Shown one piece after another: positions 29,134-39,959 of a stretch of DNA of 64,000 nucleotides. Source of the DNA: Kitasatospora sp. MAA19 (GTDB taxonomy: Bacteria > Actinomycetota > Actinomycetes > Streptomycetales > Streptomycetaceae). The notes under the pieces are model-generated. The model was not told where the DNA came from and ran no database searches. It saw only the letters and a list, made by a program, of their open reading frames with translations. The stretch covers positions 78,759-142,758 of the forward strand of contig NZ_JARXYZ010000020.1 of NCBI RefSeq assembly GCF_029894125.1. Direction: 5' to 3'. Numbering within the stretch: position 1 is the stretch's first letter; each line of letters begins with the position of its first letter. A program made the translations under genes and the position numbers.

Positions 29134-30363
29134 ATGAGCAGCGACCCGTGGGGCCGTGTCGACGAGCAGGGCACGGTCTACGTCAGGACGGCCGACGGCG
29201 AACGCGTCGTGGGTTCCTGGCAGGCCGGCTCGCCCGAGGAGGCCCTCGCCTACTTCGAGCGCAAGTACCAGGGCATCGAGGTGGAGATCGGCCTGCTGGA
29301 GAAGCGGGTGCGCACCACCGACCTGGCCGCGAAGGACGCCCAGGCCGCGCTGGACCACCTGCGCGCGCAGGTGACCGAGGGGCACGCGGTCGGCGACCTG
29401 GACGCCCTGGCCAAGCGGCTGGACACGCTCGCCGGCGAGATCGAGAGCCGGCGCGAGGAGCGCAAGGCCGCCCGCGCCAAGGCCCAGGACGAGACCCGCA
29501 CCGCCAAGGAGGCCCTGGTCTCCGAGGCCGAGCAGCTCGCCGAGTCCACCCAGTGGCGGGAGGCCGGCGACCGGCTGCGCGCCCTGGTGGAGACCTGGAA
29601 GGGCCTGCCCCGGCTGGACCGCAAGAGCGACGACGAGCTGTGGCACCGCTTCTCGCACGCCCGCTCGGTCTTCTCCAAGCACCGCAAGGCGCACTTCGCG
29701 ACCCTGGACGCCGAGCGCGAGCAGGCCCGGCAGACCAAGGAGGCGCTGGTCGCCGAGGCCGAGGCGCTGTCCTCGTCCACCGAGTGGGGCGACACCGCGG
29801 CCGGCTACCGCGACCTGATGGCGCGCTGGAAGGCCGCCGGCCGGGCCCAGCGGGACGTCGAGGACGAGCTGTGGGCGCGGTTCCGCGGCGCGCAGGACGT
29901 CTTCTTCCAGGCCCGTTCCGCCGTGTTCAGCGAGCGGGACGCCGAGCAGGTGGCCAACCAGAAGCTCAAGGAGGCGCTGGCCGTCGAGGCCGAGGCGATC
30001 CTGCCGATCACCGACCTGAAGGCCGCCAAGGCCGCGCTGCGCGAGGTCAACGAGCGCTGGGAGGCGATCGGGCACGTGCCGCGCGACGCCCGTCCGAAGC
30101 TGGACGGCCGGCTGAACACGGTCGAGCGGGCCATCCGCGAGGCCGAGGACGCCGAGTGGAAGCGCTCCAACCCGGAGGCCAAGGCCCGTGCCGCCGGCAT
30201 GGTCGGCCTGTTCCAGGCGAAGGCCGACAAGATCCAGGCCGACCTGGCCAAGGCCCGCGCCGCCGGGAACGCCGGCCGGATCGCCAAGCTGGAGAACGAG
30301 CTGGCCGGCGTGCAGACCCTGCTGGAGCAGGCGCACAAGAGCCAGGAGGAGTTCAGCGGCTGA
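29134..30363 (+). CDS. DUF349 domain-containing protein
   Basis: A 409-aa, almost wholly helical, charged protein with several DUF349 repeats, visible as recurring W-x-x-AGRxxRDxExxLWxRFRxAxD blocks at about residues 130-180, 205-260 and 290-340. N- and C-terminal parts look like coiled coils. It lies next to rel, as is common in actinobacteria, but no biochemical role is established from sequence. ATG start. It ends 20 bp before a bidirectional terminator shared with rel. Confidence 0.88.
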   Translation: MSSDPWGRVDEQGTVYVRTADGERVVGSWQAGSPEEALAYFERKYQGIEVEIGLLEKRVRTTDLAAKDAQAALDHLRAQVTEGHAVGDLDALAKRLDTLAGEIESRREERKAARAKAQDETRTAKEALVSEAEQLAESTQWREAGDRLRALVETWKGLPRLDRKSDDELWHRFSHARSVFSKHRKAHFATLDAEREQARQTKEALVAEAEALSSSTEWGDTAAGYRDLMARWKAAGRAQRDVEDELWARFRGAQDVFFQARSAVFSERDAEQVANQKLKEALAVEAEAILPITDLKAAKAALREVNERWEAIGHVPRDARPKLDGRLNTVERAIREAEDAEWKRSNPEAKARAAGMVGLFQAKADKIQADLAKARAAGNAGRIAKLENELAGVQTLLEQAHKSQEEFSG

Positions 30364-30381
30364 CCGTCCGGGCCCGTTGAA

Positions 30382-30419
30382 CGCGAAAGGCCCCCGGGGC
30401 TCCCCGGGGGCCTTTCGCG
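30382..30419. terminator. Strong bidirectional terminator between DUF349 gene and rel
   Basis: An 18-bp perfect inverted repeat (CGCGAAAGGCCCCCGGGG and complement) with a 2-base centre lies between convergent stop codons. The AAAG/CTTT flank of the stem suits termination in either direction. Confidence 0.85.
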
Positions 30420-30426
30420 TGCGGTG

Positions 30427-32859
<2,433 letters not shown>

Positions 32860-32988
32860 GGACTCTCCTCGGGGCACCGGGGCCGACCCCTGCCGCGGCC
32901 CGTACGGTGCGACGCAACCGGGAGGGGATGAATCTTCATGGTACCGAGCCGGGCGCCCCGGTGTTCATCCGCCCGGCCCGGAAACGGA

Positions 32989-33021
32989 AGGGCGGTGGTC
33001 GGATGATCCGACCACCGCCCT
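32989..33021 (-). terminator. Hairpin terminator after apt
   Basis: AGGGCGGTGGTCGGAT pairs perfectly with its complement around a single central base, 13 bp beyond the apt stop on the minus strand. It separates the secD-secF-apt unit from rel. Confidence 0.75.
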
Positions 33022-33034
33022 GCGCTCAGGTCCC

Positions 33035-33586
33035 TCAGACCGTGACCAGCGTCTCCAGCGGGGCGCCGTTCAGGTGCCCGGCCAGCCGCTCCCGGCCGTC
33101 CAGGAAGCCCAGCTCCATCAGCACCACGACGCCCACCAGCTCGGCGCCGGCCTCCTTCACCAGGTCCAGCGAGGCGCCTATGGTGCCACCGGTGGCCAGC
33201 ACGTCGTCCACCACCAGCACCCGCTCACCGGGGGCGAAGGCGTCGCACTGCACCTCCAGCGTCGCCGAGCCGTACTCCAGCTCGTACGAGCGCCGGAACA
33301 CCTCGCCGGGGAGCTTGCCCTGCTTGCGGATCGGCACGAAGCCGAGTCCGGCCGCGAAGGCCGCCGGAGCCGCCAGCACGAAGCCGCGCGCCTCCAGGCC
33401 CACCACCTTGGTCGCCCCGAGCGCCTGCGCCCGGTCCGCCAGTGCCCTGGTGAGGGCACTGAAGGCGTCGGCGTCGGCGAGCAGCGGCGCGATGTCCTTG
33501 AACAGCACACCCGGCTTCGGGTAGTCCGGGACGTCCCGGATCCTGCTGTTCAGCAGGTCGGCCAGGGTGGTGTCGGCGGTGGTCAC
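33035..33586 (-). CDS. apt: Adenine phosphoribosyltransferase
   Basis: A 183-aa purine-salvage enzyme that converts adenine and PRPP to AMP. The PRPP-binding loop is VLVVDDVLATGGT near residues 118-130. VGLEARGFVLAAP and the flexible-loop KQGKLPGEVF are also family signatures. GTG start and normal length. It lies 25 bp after secF and upstream of rel, a conserved actinobacterial order. Confidence 0.95.
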   Translation of the reverse strand: MTTADTTLADLLNSRIRDVPDYPKPGVLFKDIAPLLADADAFSALTRALADRAQALGATKVVGLEARGFVLAAPAAFAAGLGFVPIRKQGKLPGEVFRRSYELEYGSATLEVQCDAFAPGERVLVVDDVLATGGTIGASLDLVKEAGAELVGVVVLMELGFLDGRERLAGHLNGAPLETLVTV

Positions 33587-33611
33587 GGCTTGTCCTTACG
33601 GTCGGGTCGGT

Positions 33612-34712
33612 TCAGCGCTTGGTGGACGGACGGCCCTTGGCACGCGTGGTGCCGGCCGCCCGGCCGCGCTGACCGACCATACCCGCAGGCAGATCCTCGT
33701 CCGCGATCTCCTCGCCCTCCGGCGCCGCGTCCCCCGCGGCCTTGGCGGCGGCCGCGGCCCGGTGCTGCAGGACCCGCTTGCGCAGCGCCTTCATCTCCGG
33801 CTGCTCCTCCTTGAGCTGCGCCAGCAGCGGGGTGGCGACGCAGATCGAGGAGTAGGCACCGGCCGCGAGGCCGATGAACAGCGCGAGCGAGATGTCGTTC
33901 AGCGTGCCGGCGCCCAGGATGCCGCCACCGATGAACAGCAGCGCGGCGACCGGGAGCAGGGCGACCACGGTGGTGTTGAGCGAACGCACCAGGGTCTGGT
34001 TGAGGCCCGCGTTGGCCGCCTCGCTGTACGTGAGCCGGTTCTGCTTGGTGAGCCCCTTGGTGTTCTCCTTCACGGTGTCGAAGACGACGACCGTGTCGTA
34101 GAGCGAGTACCCGAGGATGGTCAGGAAGCCGATCACCGTACCGGGGGTGACCTCGAAGCCCACCAGGGCGTACACGCCGATGGTGATCAGGAGGTCGTGG
34201 ATGAGCGCGACCAGAGCGGCCACCGCCATCCGCCACTCGAAGGCGATCGCCAGGTAGATCGTCACCAGGACCATGAAGACGATCAGGCCGGTGAGCGCCT
34301 TCTGGGAGATCTGCTTGCCCCAGCTGGGGCCGATCACCTGGGCCTCGACGGTGTCCAGCGGCACCGCGAGCTTCTCGGAGAGCTGGGCGCGGATCTCGTC
34401 CGAGCTCTTCTGCTCCTCGACGCTGACCTGGATGCGGATCTTGCCGTTGTCGGTCGACTGCACCAGCGGGTGCGAGGAGACGACGTTGTCCGCCGTCTCC
34501 TGCGCCTGCGAGACGGTCAGCCCGGGCTTGCTCACGGTGTAGACCGAGCCGCCCTTGAACTCGATGCCCAGGTGCAGGCCCATGGCCAGACCGATCGCCG
34601 CGATCAGCACGATCACGCCGGAGATGGAGTACCAGACCTTGCGGCGGCCGACGAAGTCGAAGCTGACCTCGCCCTGGTAGAGCCGGTGACCCAGATTGGA
34701 GAAGCGTGACAC
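33612..34712 (-). CDS. secF: Protein translocase subunit SecF
   Basis: A 366-aa membrane subunit of the SecDF complex, which uses the proton gradient to help pull preproteins out of SecYEG. The first membrane helix lies at about residues 30-50. A periplasmic P1-like domain (GIEFKGGSVYTV) follows, then five helices containing FLTILGYSLYDTVVVFD and LNTTVVALLPVAALLF. The C-terminal tail of about 70 residues is cytoplasmic, charged and Ala/Gly/Arg-rich, longer than in E. coli. It starts at GTG 4 bp after the secD stop. Confidence 0.96.
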   Translation of the reverse strand: MSRFSNLGHRLYQGEVSFDFVGRRKVWYSISGVIVLIAAIGLAMGLHLGIEFKGGSVYTVSKPGLTVSQAQETADNVVSSHPLVQSTDNGKIRIQVSVEEQKSSDEIRAQLSEKLAVPLDTVEAQVIGPSWGKQISQKALTGLIVFMVLVTIYLAIAFEWRMAVAALVALIHDLLITIGVYALVGFEVTPGTVIGFLTILGYSLYDTVVVFDTVKENTKGLTKQNRLTYSEAANAGLNQTLVRSLNTTVVALLPVAALLFIGGGILGAGTLNDISLALFIGLAAGAYSSICVATPLLAQLKEEQPEMKALRKRVLQHRAAAAAKAAGDAAPEGEEIADEDLPAGMVGQRGRAAGTTRAKGRPSTKR

Positions 34713-34716
34713 GGTG

Positions 34717-36522
34717 TCAGGCCTCCTTCACGGCGGCAGAGGAGGGGCTACGGCGACGGCTGCTGCGCAGCGGCGGGCGGGCGCCCAGCCGCTTCGGGTC
34801 CAGGCCCGACCACGGGTGGCCGTCGGAGAAGAACTTGCGCCGGGCCAGCAGCGTGATCATCGGCTTGGTGAAGAGGAAGATCACCACGACGTCGAGCAAG
34901 GTGGTCAGACCGAGGGTGAACGCGAAGCCCTGGACCTTGCCGACCGAGACCACGTAGAGCACGGCGGCACAGAGGAAGGACACGAAGTCCGAGACCAGGA
35001 TGGTGCGCCGGGCGCGCGGCCAGGCCCGCTGGACCGCCGGGCGCAGCGGGGCGCCCTCGCGGACCTCGTCGCGGATGCGCTCGAAGTAGACGATGAAGGA
35101 GTCGGCGGTGATACCGATCGCGACGATCGCGCCGCAGACCGCCGGCAGGTTCAGCGCGAAGCCGATCCCGGCGCCGAGCAGGCTCATGACCGAGTAGGTC
35201 AGGGCCGCCGAGACGAGCAGACCGGCGATCGAGACCAGGCCGAGGCCGCGGTAGTAGACCAGCGAGTAGAGGACCACCAGCAGCATGCCGATCGCGCCGG
35301 CGATCAGGCCGGCCTCCAGCTGGTCGCTGCCGAGCGCCGGGGAGACGGTGGTGATGTCGCCCTTGGCGAACTCCAGCGGCAGGGCGCCGTAGCCCAGCAC
35401 GTTGGACAGGTCCTGCGCCTCGGTCTGGGTGAAGCGGCCGGTGATCACGGCGCTGCCGCCGGGGATCGCGTTCTTGACCTCCGGGTGCGAGACGACCTGG
35501 TTGTCCAGCACGATCGCGAACTGGTTGTTCGGCGGCGCCTGGGTGGCCAGCTGGCCGGTGACCTTGGTGAAGGCGTCGGTGCCGGTGCCGTTGAACTGCA
35601 GCTGGACCTGCCAGCCGGCACCCGTCTGGGTGTCCAGGCTGGGCTGGGCCTTGGAGACGTCCGAACCCTTCACGGCGACGGGGCCGAGGGCCAGCTTCTC
35701 GTAGTAGCCGTTCTCCGGCTTCTGGGAGCAGGCGAGGACGGCCTTGTCCTCGGCGCCGGTCTGGGCGGCGCGGACCTCGGGCTTGGTGCAGTCCAGGGCG
35801 GCGAAGGCCGCGGACAGCTCCGGCGGCACGGTTCCCTGGGTCATCGCGGCGCTGACGTCGGCGGCGCTGGGCGGCGTGGCGGCGGCCGACGGCGTGCCGG
35901 TGGCGGCGGCGCTCGGGGCGGTGCTCGCGCCCGTGGCGGCGGCGCTCGGGCTGCTGCCCTCGGCGGCCAGCGCCTCACCGGCCGCGCGGCCCTGCTTGGT
36001 GGCGCTCGGCGTACCGGCGGCGCTCGCGCCGGCCGAGGGCGAGGCGGTGGCGCCCGCGGACGGGGTCGCACCCGGGGTGCCGGTGGCACCGGTCGAGGGG
36101 GAGGCGGTGGGCGCGGGCGGCGTGAAGCCGCTGGGCGCCACCGCGAGGACCGGGCGGAAGAACAGCTTGGCGGTGGTACCCACCTGGTCCGCCGCGTTCT
36201 GCCGGTCGCCGCCCTTGGGGATGTTCACGATGATCGTGTTGTCACCCTGGGTCTGGACCTCCGCCTCGGAGACACCCATGCCGTTGACGCGACGCTCGAT
36301 GATCCCGGTGGCGATGTCCATGCTGGACTTGTTGATCGCCTTGGGGTCGGTCGACTTCGCGGTCAGCGTGATGCTGGTGCCGCCGGCGAGGTCGATCCCG
36401 AGCCGGGGCTTGGTGTGGCCCGTCCCGAACATGAGGGCGACCAGTCCGACGGTGACGACCAGGATGAGGGCCAGCGCCCGCCCTGGGTAGCCGTCGCGCG
36501 GGCGCGACTTGGGTGTTGCCAC
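34717..36522 (-). CDS. secD: Protein translocase subunit SecD
   Basis: A 601-aa SecD. One N-terminal helix (about 14-32) is followed by the periplasmic P1 domain (LGIDLAGGTSITL). A ~95-residue Pro/Ala/Ser/Thr low-complexity insert (about residues 131-224) interrupts P1. The domain resumes with the P1 head and leads into five C-terminal helices with EAGLIAGAIGMLLVVLYSL and AIGITADSFIVYFERIRDE, which holds the proton-path residues. The insert is the only unusual part and probably lies outside the membrane. GTG start. Operon yajC-secD-secF. Confidence 0.96.
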   Translation of the reverse strand: MATPKSRPRDGYPGRALALILVVTVGLVALMFGTGHTKPRLGIDLAGGTSITLTAKSTDPKAINKSSMDIATGIIERRVNGMGVSEAEVQTQGDNTIIVNIPKGGDRQNAADQVGTTAKLFFRPVLAVAPSGFTPPAPTASPSTGATGTPGATPSAGATASPSAGASAAGTPSATKQGRAAGEALAAEGSSPSAAATGASTAPSAAATGTPSAAATPPSAADVSAAMTQGTVPPELSAAFAALDCTKPEVRAAQTGAEDKAVLACSQKPENGYYEKLALGPVAVKGSDVSKAQPSLDTQTGAGWQVQLQFNGTGTDAFTKVTGQLATQAPPNNQFAIVLDNQVVSHPEVKNAIPGGSAVITGRFTQTEAQDLSNVLGYGALPLEFAKGDITTVSPALGSDQLEAGLIAGAIGMLLVVLYSLVYYRGLGLVSIAGLLVSAALTYSVMSLLGAGIGFALNLPAVCGAIVAIGITADSFIVYFERIRDEVREGAPLRPAVQRAWPRARRTILVSDFVSFLCAAVLYVVSVGKVQGFAFTLGLTTLLDVVVIFLFTKPMITLLARRKFFSDGHPWSGLDPKRLGARPPLRSSRRRSPSSAAVKEA

Positions 36523-36668
36523 CTTGCTCGTTTCTCCCTGTCCATGCCACCTCCCCGACCGGACCCCCGTCCGGCTTGTGGCGGGACGGGGGCATGGCGG
36601 TTCTGCGGCCCTGAGGTCCTGTGGGCTCGCGGCACTGCGCCGCGCGGCCGGGCTGCTGCCCGACCGTA

Positions 36669-37070
36669 CTACTTGCTCGCGGGAGCCCCGCCCTCGACAT
36701 CGCCCTTCTCGGCAACGTCCTTGGTGAGCGTCAGCGGCTTGTCCTCGACCGGCTCGGCGTCCTCGGCCTCCGGCTCGGGCAGCTCGTCATCGGCGGGGCG
36801 ACCGTTGATGATCGCGTCGTACTCCTGGGGGTCCAGGACGGCCGCGATCGCGCTCTTGGTGAAGTGGGTGACCACGCCGGGCGCGATCTCCAGCTCGATG
36901 GTCTCCTCGTTGACCGCCTTCACCTGGGCATACAGGCCGCCGATGGTGCGCACCCCCGCCCCTGGCTCCAGCGCCGTCTGCATCTGCTGCATCTGCTGCT
37001 GGCGCTTCTTCTGCGACCGGAACATGAGCACGATCGCGATGATCGGGAGGAGAAGGATGATGAAGTTCAC
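36669..37070 (-). CDS. yajC: Preprotein translocase subunit YajC
   Basis: A 133-aa single-span membrane protein associated with SecDF. The helix is FIILLLPIIAIVLMF at the very N terminus, followed by the basic RSQKKRQQQM, the conserved PGAGVRTIGGLYAQV core and an acidic C-terminal tail rich in Glu/Asp. The GTG start is preceded by GAGG-rich sequence. It is separated by ~145 bp from secD. Confidence 0.93.
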   Translation of the reverse strand: MNFIILLLPIIAIVLMFRSQKKRQQQMQQMQTALEPGAGVRTIGGLYAQVKAVNEETIELEIAPGVVTHFTKSAIAAVLDPQEYDAIINGRPADDELPEPEAEDAEPVEDKPLTLTKDVAEKGDVEGGAPASK

Positions 37071-37328
37071 TGCAGCCAGGGTCCTTTACGGGCCGCCGAC
37101 CGGCGGCCTGTGTGGTAATGGTCGGCCCGTCAGGTGAGCGGGGCGGTCCGGCGGAGTCTAGGCGACCCCGAACTGATCGGACAACGCCAAGCATCGCATC
37201 CTGCCGCCGAAAGTGGCGACCCTCCGCCTGCACGGATTCCCCGGACTTCTCCCCCGGCTCGCGCGCGGACCGCTCACCGGCGCGGGGTGTCGGCGCCCGG
37301 CGGGAACCGGTGGGCGCCGATCACCCGT

Positions 37329-38405
37329 TCAGCCCTCGTCGGCCGGGAAAAGCTCGGACTGGGCCGGCACGGCGCCCCGGGTGGTCTGGACCGGAGGCGT
37401 CAGCCCGAGGTGCTGCCAGGCGGCCGCGGTGGCGATCCGCCCACGCGGGGTCCGGGCGAGCAGGCCCTCCCGGACCAGGAATGGCTCGGCGACCTCCTCG
37501 ACCGTCTCGGACTCCTCCCCCACCGCGACCGCGAGTGTCGACAAACCGACCGGACCGCCGCCGAACAGCCGCAGCAGGGCGTCCAGCACCGCGCGGTCCA
37601 GCCGGTCCAGACCGCGGGCGTCCACCTCGTAGACGTCCAGCGCCCGGGCGGCGATCTCGGCGGTGACCAGGCCGTCGTGCCGCACCTGCGCGAAGTCACG
37701 GACCCGGCGCAGCAGCCGGTTGGCAATGCGCGGGGTCCCCCGCGAGCGGCCGGCGATCTCGGCGGCGCCGACCGGGTCTATCTCCACGTCCAGCAGCGCG
37801 GCCGAGCGGCGCACCACGCGTTCGAGCTCGACCGGGGCGTAGAACTCCATGTGCCCGGTGAAGCCGAAGCGGTCGCGCAGCGGGGGCGGCAGCAGGCCGG
37901 CCCGGGTGGTGGCGCCGACCAGGGTGAAGGGCGGCAGCTCCAGCGGGATGGCGGTGGCGCCCGGGCCCTTGCCGACGATCACGTCGACCCGGAAGTCCTC
38001 CATCGCCATGTAGAGCATCTCCTCGGCCGGCCGGGACATCCGGTGGATCTCGTCGAGGAAGAGCACCTCACCCTCGGTGAGCGAGGAGAGGATCGCCGCG
38101 AGGTCCCCCGCGTGCTGGATGGCCGGGCCGGAGGTGATCCGGATCGGGGCGCCCAGCTCGGCGGCGATGATCATGGAGAGGGTGGTCTTGCCGAGCCCGG
38201 GCGGCCCGCTGAGCAGCACGTGGTCGGGCGCGCTGCCGCGCTTGCGGGCCGCCTGGAGCACCAGGGACAACTGCTCGCGCACCCGCTCCTGCCCGATGAA
38301 CTCGTCCAGCTGCTTGGGGCGCAGCGCCGCCTCGACCGCCTGGTCCTCACCGTCGGCGGCGGCCGTCACCAGCCGGTCGACCGGGTCTGCGTCGTACGGA
38401 CTCAT
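37329..38405 (-). CDS. ruvB: Holliday junction branch migration helicase RuvB
   Basis: A 358-aa AAA+ motor that drives branch migration with RuvA. Walker A is GPPGLGKTT near residue 67, Walker B LFLDEIHRM near 117, sensor 1 LVGATTRAG near 160 and the Arg-finger region GTPRIANRLLRRVRD near 220. A C-terminal winged helix follows. The ATG has GAGGAGGGCGC upstream and overlaps the stop of a repeat-encoded micro-ORF. The open frame runs further upstream into that repeat but loses family similarity. Confidence 0.96.
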   Translation of the reverse strand: MSPYDADPVDRLVTAAADGEDQAVEAALRPKQLDEFIGQERVREQLSLVLQAARKRGSAPDHVLLSGPPGLGKTTLSMIIAAELGAPIRITSGPAIQHAGDLAAILSSLTEGEVLFLDEIHRMSRPAEEMLYMAMEDFRVDVIVGKGPGATAIPLELPPFTLVGATTRAGLLPPPLRDRFGFTGHMEFYAPVELERVVRRSAALLDVEIDPVGAAEIAGRSRGTPRIANRLLRRVRDFAQVRHDGLVTAEIAARALDVYEVDARGLDRLDRAVLDALLRLFGGGPVGLSTLAVAVGEESETVEEVAEPFLVREGLLARTPRGRIATAAAWQHLGLTPPVQTTRGAVPAQSELFPADEG

Positions 38406-38482
38406 GCGCCCTCCTCGCTTCGCCCGGCAGGGGCATTCGCCCACGCGCACCTCTCGATCGTGAGCTCGCTCCGCTCGCTCAT
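38402..38482 (-). CDS. Repeat-encoded 26-aa micro-ORF immediately upstream of ruvB
   Basis: ATG is preceded by GAGGAGGGCGG and starts a 26-codon frame beginning MSERSELTIERCAW. Its TGA overlaps the ruvB ATG (ATGA). It is the second of two near-identical micro-ORFs created by a 77-bp tandem repeat. It may be a leader that couples translation into ruvB, or an accident of the repeat. No family is recognised. Confidence 0.35.
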   Translation of the reverse strand: MSERSELTIERCAWANAPAGRSEEGA

Positions 38483-38559
38483 CCGCCCTCCTCGCTTCGC
38501 TCGGCAGGGGCATTCGCCCACGCGCACCTCTCGATCGTGAGCTCGCTCCGCTCGCTCAT
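38479..38559 (-). CDS. Repeat-encoded 26-aa micro-ORF, upstream copy
   Basis: It has the same organisation as the copy next to ruvB: GAGGAGGGCGG, ATG and 26 codons starting MSERSELTIERCAW. The TGA overlaps the ATG of the next micro-ORF. Residue 20 is Glu here and Gly in the other copy, and the last residue also differs. Whether it is translated is unknown. Confidence 0.35.
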   Translation of the reverse strand: MSERSELTIERCAWANAPAERSEEGG

Positions 38560-38642
38560 CCGCCCTCCTCGCTTCGCTCGCTCACGTGCTGCAGGCTCCA
38601 ATGTCGACAAGGGGACAGATCACCAGATGGCTTTGGCGGGCT

Positions 38643-39254
38643 TCAGCGGGACCGGTTGAGGCCGCGCAGGGCGAGCCGGAGCAGCGCGCCGACGTCCGGC
38701 GTCTGCTGGGATTCCGCCTCGGGTGTGACGGCCCCGACCGCCTCGTCCGCCTCGCGCGGAGCGTAGCCGAGACCGGTCAGCGCCGAGTGCAGCTGCTCGC
38801 TCCAGGGGGCGGGGCCGGCCGCGATCGGCTTCTGCGCCGGCACCGCGCCGTGCGGGGCGCCGAGCTTGTCCTTGTACTCCAGCAGCAGTTTGGCCGCCTT
38901 CGCCTTCCCGATGCCGGGGACGGCCACCAGCGCCTTCTCGTCGCCGCCGGCCACCGCGGCCCGCAGCGCGTCGGGGCTGTGCACACCGAGGATCGCCTGC
39001 GCCAGCTTCGGGCCGACGCCCGGAGCGGCCTGCAGGATCTCGAAGACGGCGCGCTCGTCGTCGTCCGCGAAGCCGAACAAGGTCAGCGAGTCCTCCCGGA
39101 CCACCAGCGAGGTCGCGAGCCGGGCCGGCTCACCCAGCCGCAGCCCGGCCAGCGTGTTCGGCGTGCACTGCACGGCCATGCCGACCCCGCCGACCTCGAC
39201 CACGGCGAGCCCGGAGGAGATGGCCGCCACGGGCCCTTGCACGAAGGCGATCAC
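38643..39254 (-). CDS. ruvA: Holliday junction branch migration protein RuvA
   Basis: A 203-aa junction-binding subunit. The N-terminal OB-like domain has GVGMAVQCTPNTL. Two helix-hairpin-helix motifs follow: GVGPKLAQAILG near residue 80 and GIGKAKAAKLLLEY near 115. The C-terminal domain (LGYAPREADEAV) contacts RuvB. GTG start overlaps the ruvC stop as GTGA. The 237-bp repeat-containing gap to ruvB is unusual, since these genes are commonly almost adjacent. Confidence 0.95.
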   Translation of the reverse strand: MIAFVQGPVAAISSGLAVVEVGGVGMAVQCTPNTLAGLRLGEPARLATSLVVREDSLTLFGFADDDERAVFEILQAAPGVGPKLAQAILGVHSPDALRAAVAGGDEKALVAVPGIGKAKAAKLLLEYKDKLGAPHGAVPAQKPIAAGPAPWSEQLHSALTGLGYAPREADEAVGAVTPEAESQQTPDVGALLRLALRGLNRSR

Positions 39255-39793
39255 CGGCTGCTTCCTTTCAGGGGGGTGGCGCGGGCCGCCCGTACCGCGG
39301 CCTCCAGGCGGTTCGTCGCCCCGCCGCGCCAGATGTGGCAGATGGCCAGCGCCAGCGCGTCGGCGGCGTCGGCCGGCTTGGGCGGGGCGTCCAGCCGCAG
39401 CAGGCGCTGCACCATGGCCGTGACCTGTGCCTTGTCGGCCCGGCCGGAGCCGGTGACGGCCGCCTTGACCTCGCTCGGAGTGTGCAGGGTGACCGGGATG
39501 CCGCGCCGGGTCGCACAGAGCATCGCGACCGCGCTGGCCTGGGCGGTGCCCATCACCGTCCGGACGTTGTGCTGGGCGAACACCCGCTCGACGGCGACCA
39601 GGTCCGGCCGGTGCTCGTCGAGCCAGCCCTCTATGCCCTGCTCCACGAGCAGCAGCCGCGGCCCGATCTCGGCCTCGGCGGGGGTGCGCACCACGCCGAC
39701 CCCGGCCATCCGCAGCGGCCGGCCCGGCGCACCCTCGACCACGCCGATCCCGCACCTGGTCAGCCCCGGGTCCACGCCCAGTACCCGTACCAC
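39251..39793 (-). CDS. ruvC: Crossover junction endodeoxyribonuclease RuvC
   Basis: A 180-aa Holliday junction resolvase with an RNase H fold. The acidic active site is visible as VLGVDPGLTRCG (first Asp near residue 8), VERVFAQHNVRT (Glu near 68) and the C-terminal ADAADALALAICH. GTG is chosen as start because the protein then begins at the family's usual position. An ATG ~38 codons upstream adds unrelated sequence. First gene of ruvC-ruvA. Confidence 0.95.
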   Translation of the reverse strand: MVRVLGVDPGLTRCGIGVVEGAPGRPLRMAGVGVVRTPAEAEIGPRLLLVEQGIEGWLDEHRPDLVAVERVFAQHNVRTVMGTAQASAVAMLCATRRGIPVTLHTPSEVKAAVTGSGRADKAQVTAMVQRLLRLDAPPKPADAADALALAICHIWRGGATNRLEAAVRAARATPLKGSSR

Positions 39794-39959
39794 AGCCCCG
39801 CCTCTCGTCTCCGACCTGCGAAGGCTACCGTCCGGGTCCGACAACCCGACCGACGACACCGGCCCGGCGGTCCTGGGACCACCGGGCCGGACGGTGAGAA
39901 CGATCACTCACCGACGATCACTCCCGCGCGACCGCGCTACCAGGAGCGGTCGGCGAGGA

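Larger units (their letters stand above)
38402..38586. repeat. 77-bp tandem direct repeat, about 2.4 copies, in the ruvA-ruvB gap
   Basis: Units begin at 38402, 38479 and 38556. The first two are full length and differ by only a few bases, and the third is cut after about 31 bases. Each unit contains CTCGCTTCGC- and CTCGCTCCGCTCGC-type sub-repeats that are near-palindromic. On the minus strand each junction supplies a strong ribosome site and an ATG. The array fills most of the 237 bp between ruvA and ruvB. Confidence 0.9.

Noticed and set aside
37329..38513. A longer RuvB of 394 residues extending through the tandem repeat
   Set aside because: The extra 36 residues come from the repeat in a different frame from the micro-ORFs. 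The family start with a strong ribosome site is at 38405.
38402..38586. CRISPR array in the ruvA-ruvB gap
   Set aside because: The repeat is directly tandem at 77 bp with no distinct spacers and no cas genes nearby.
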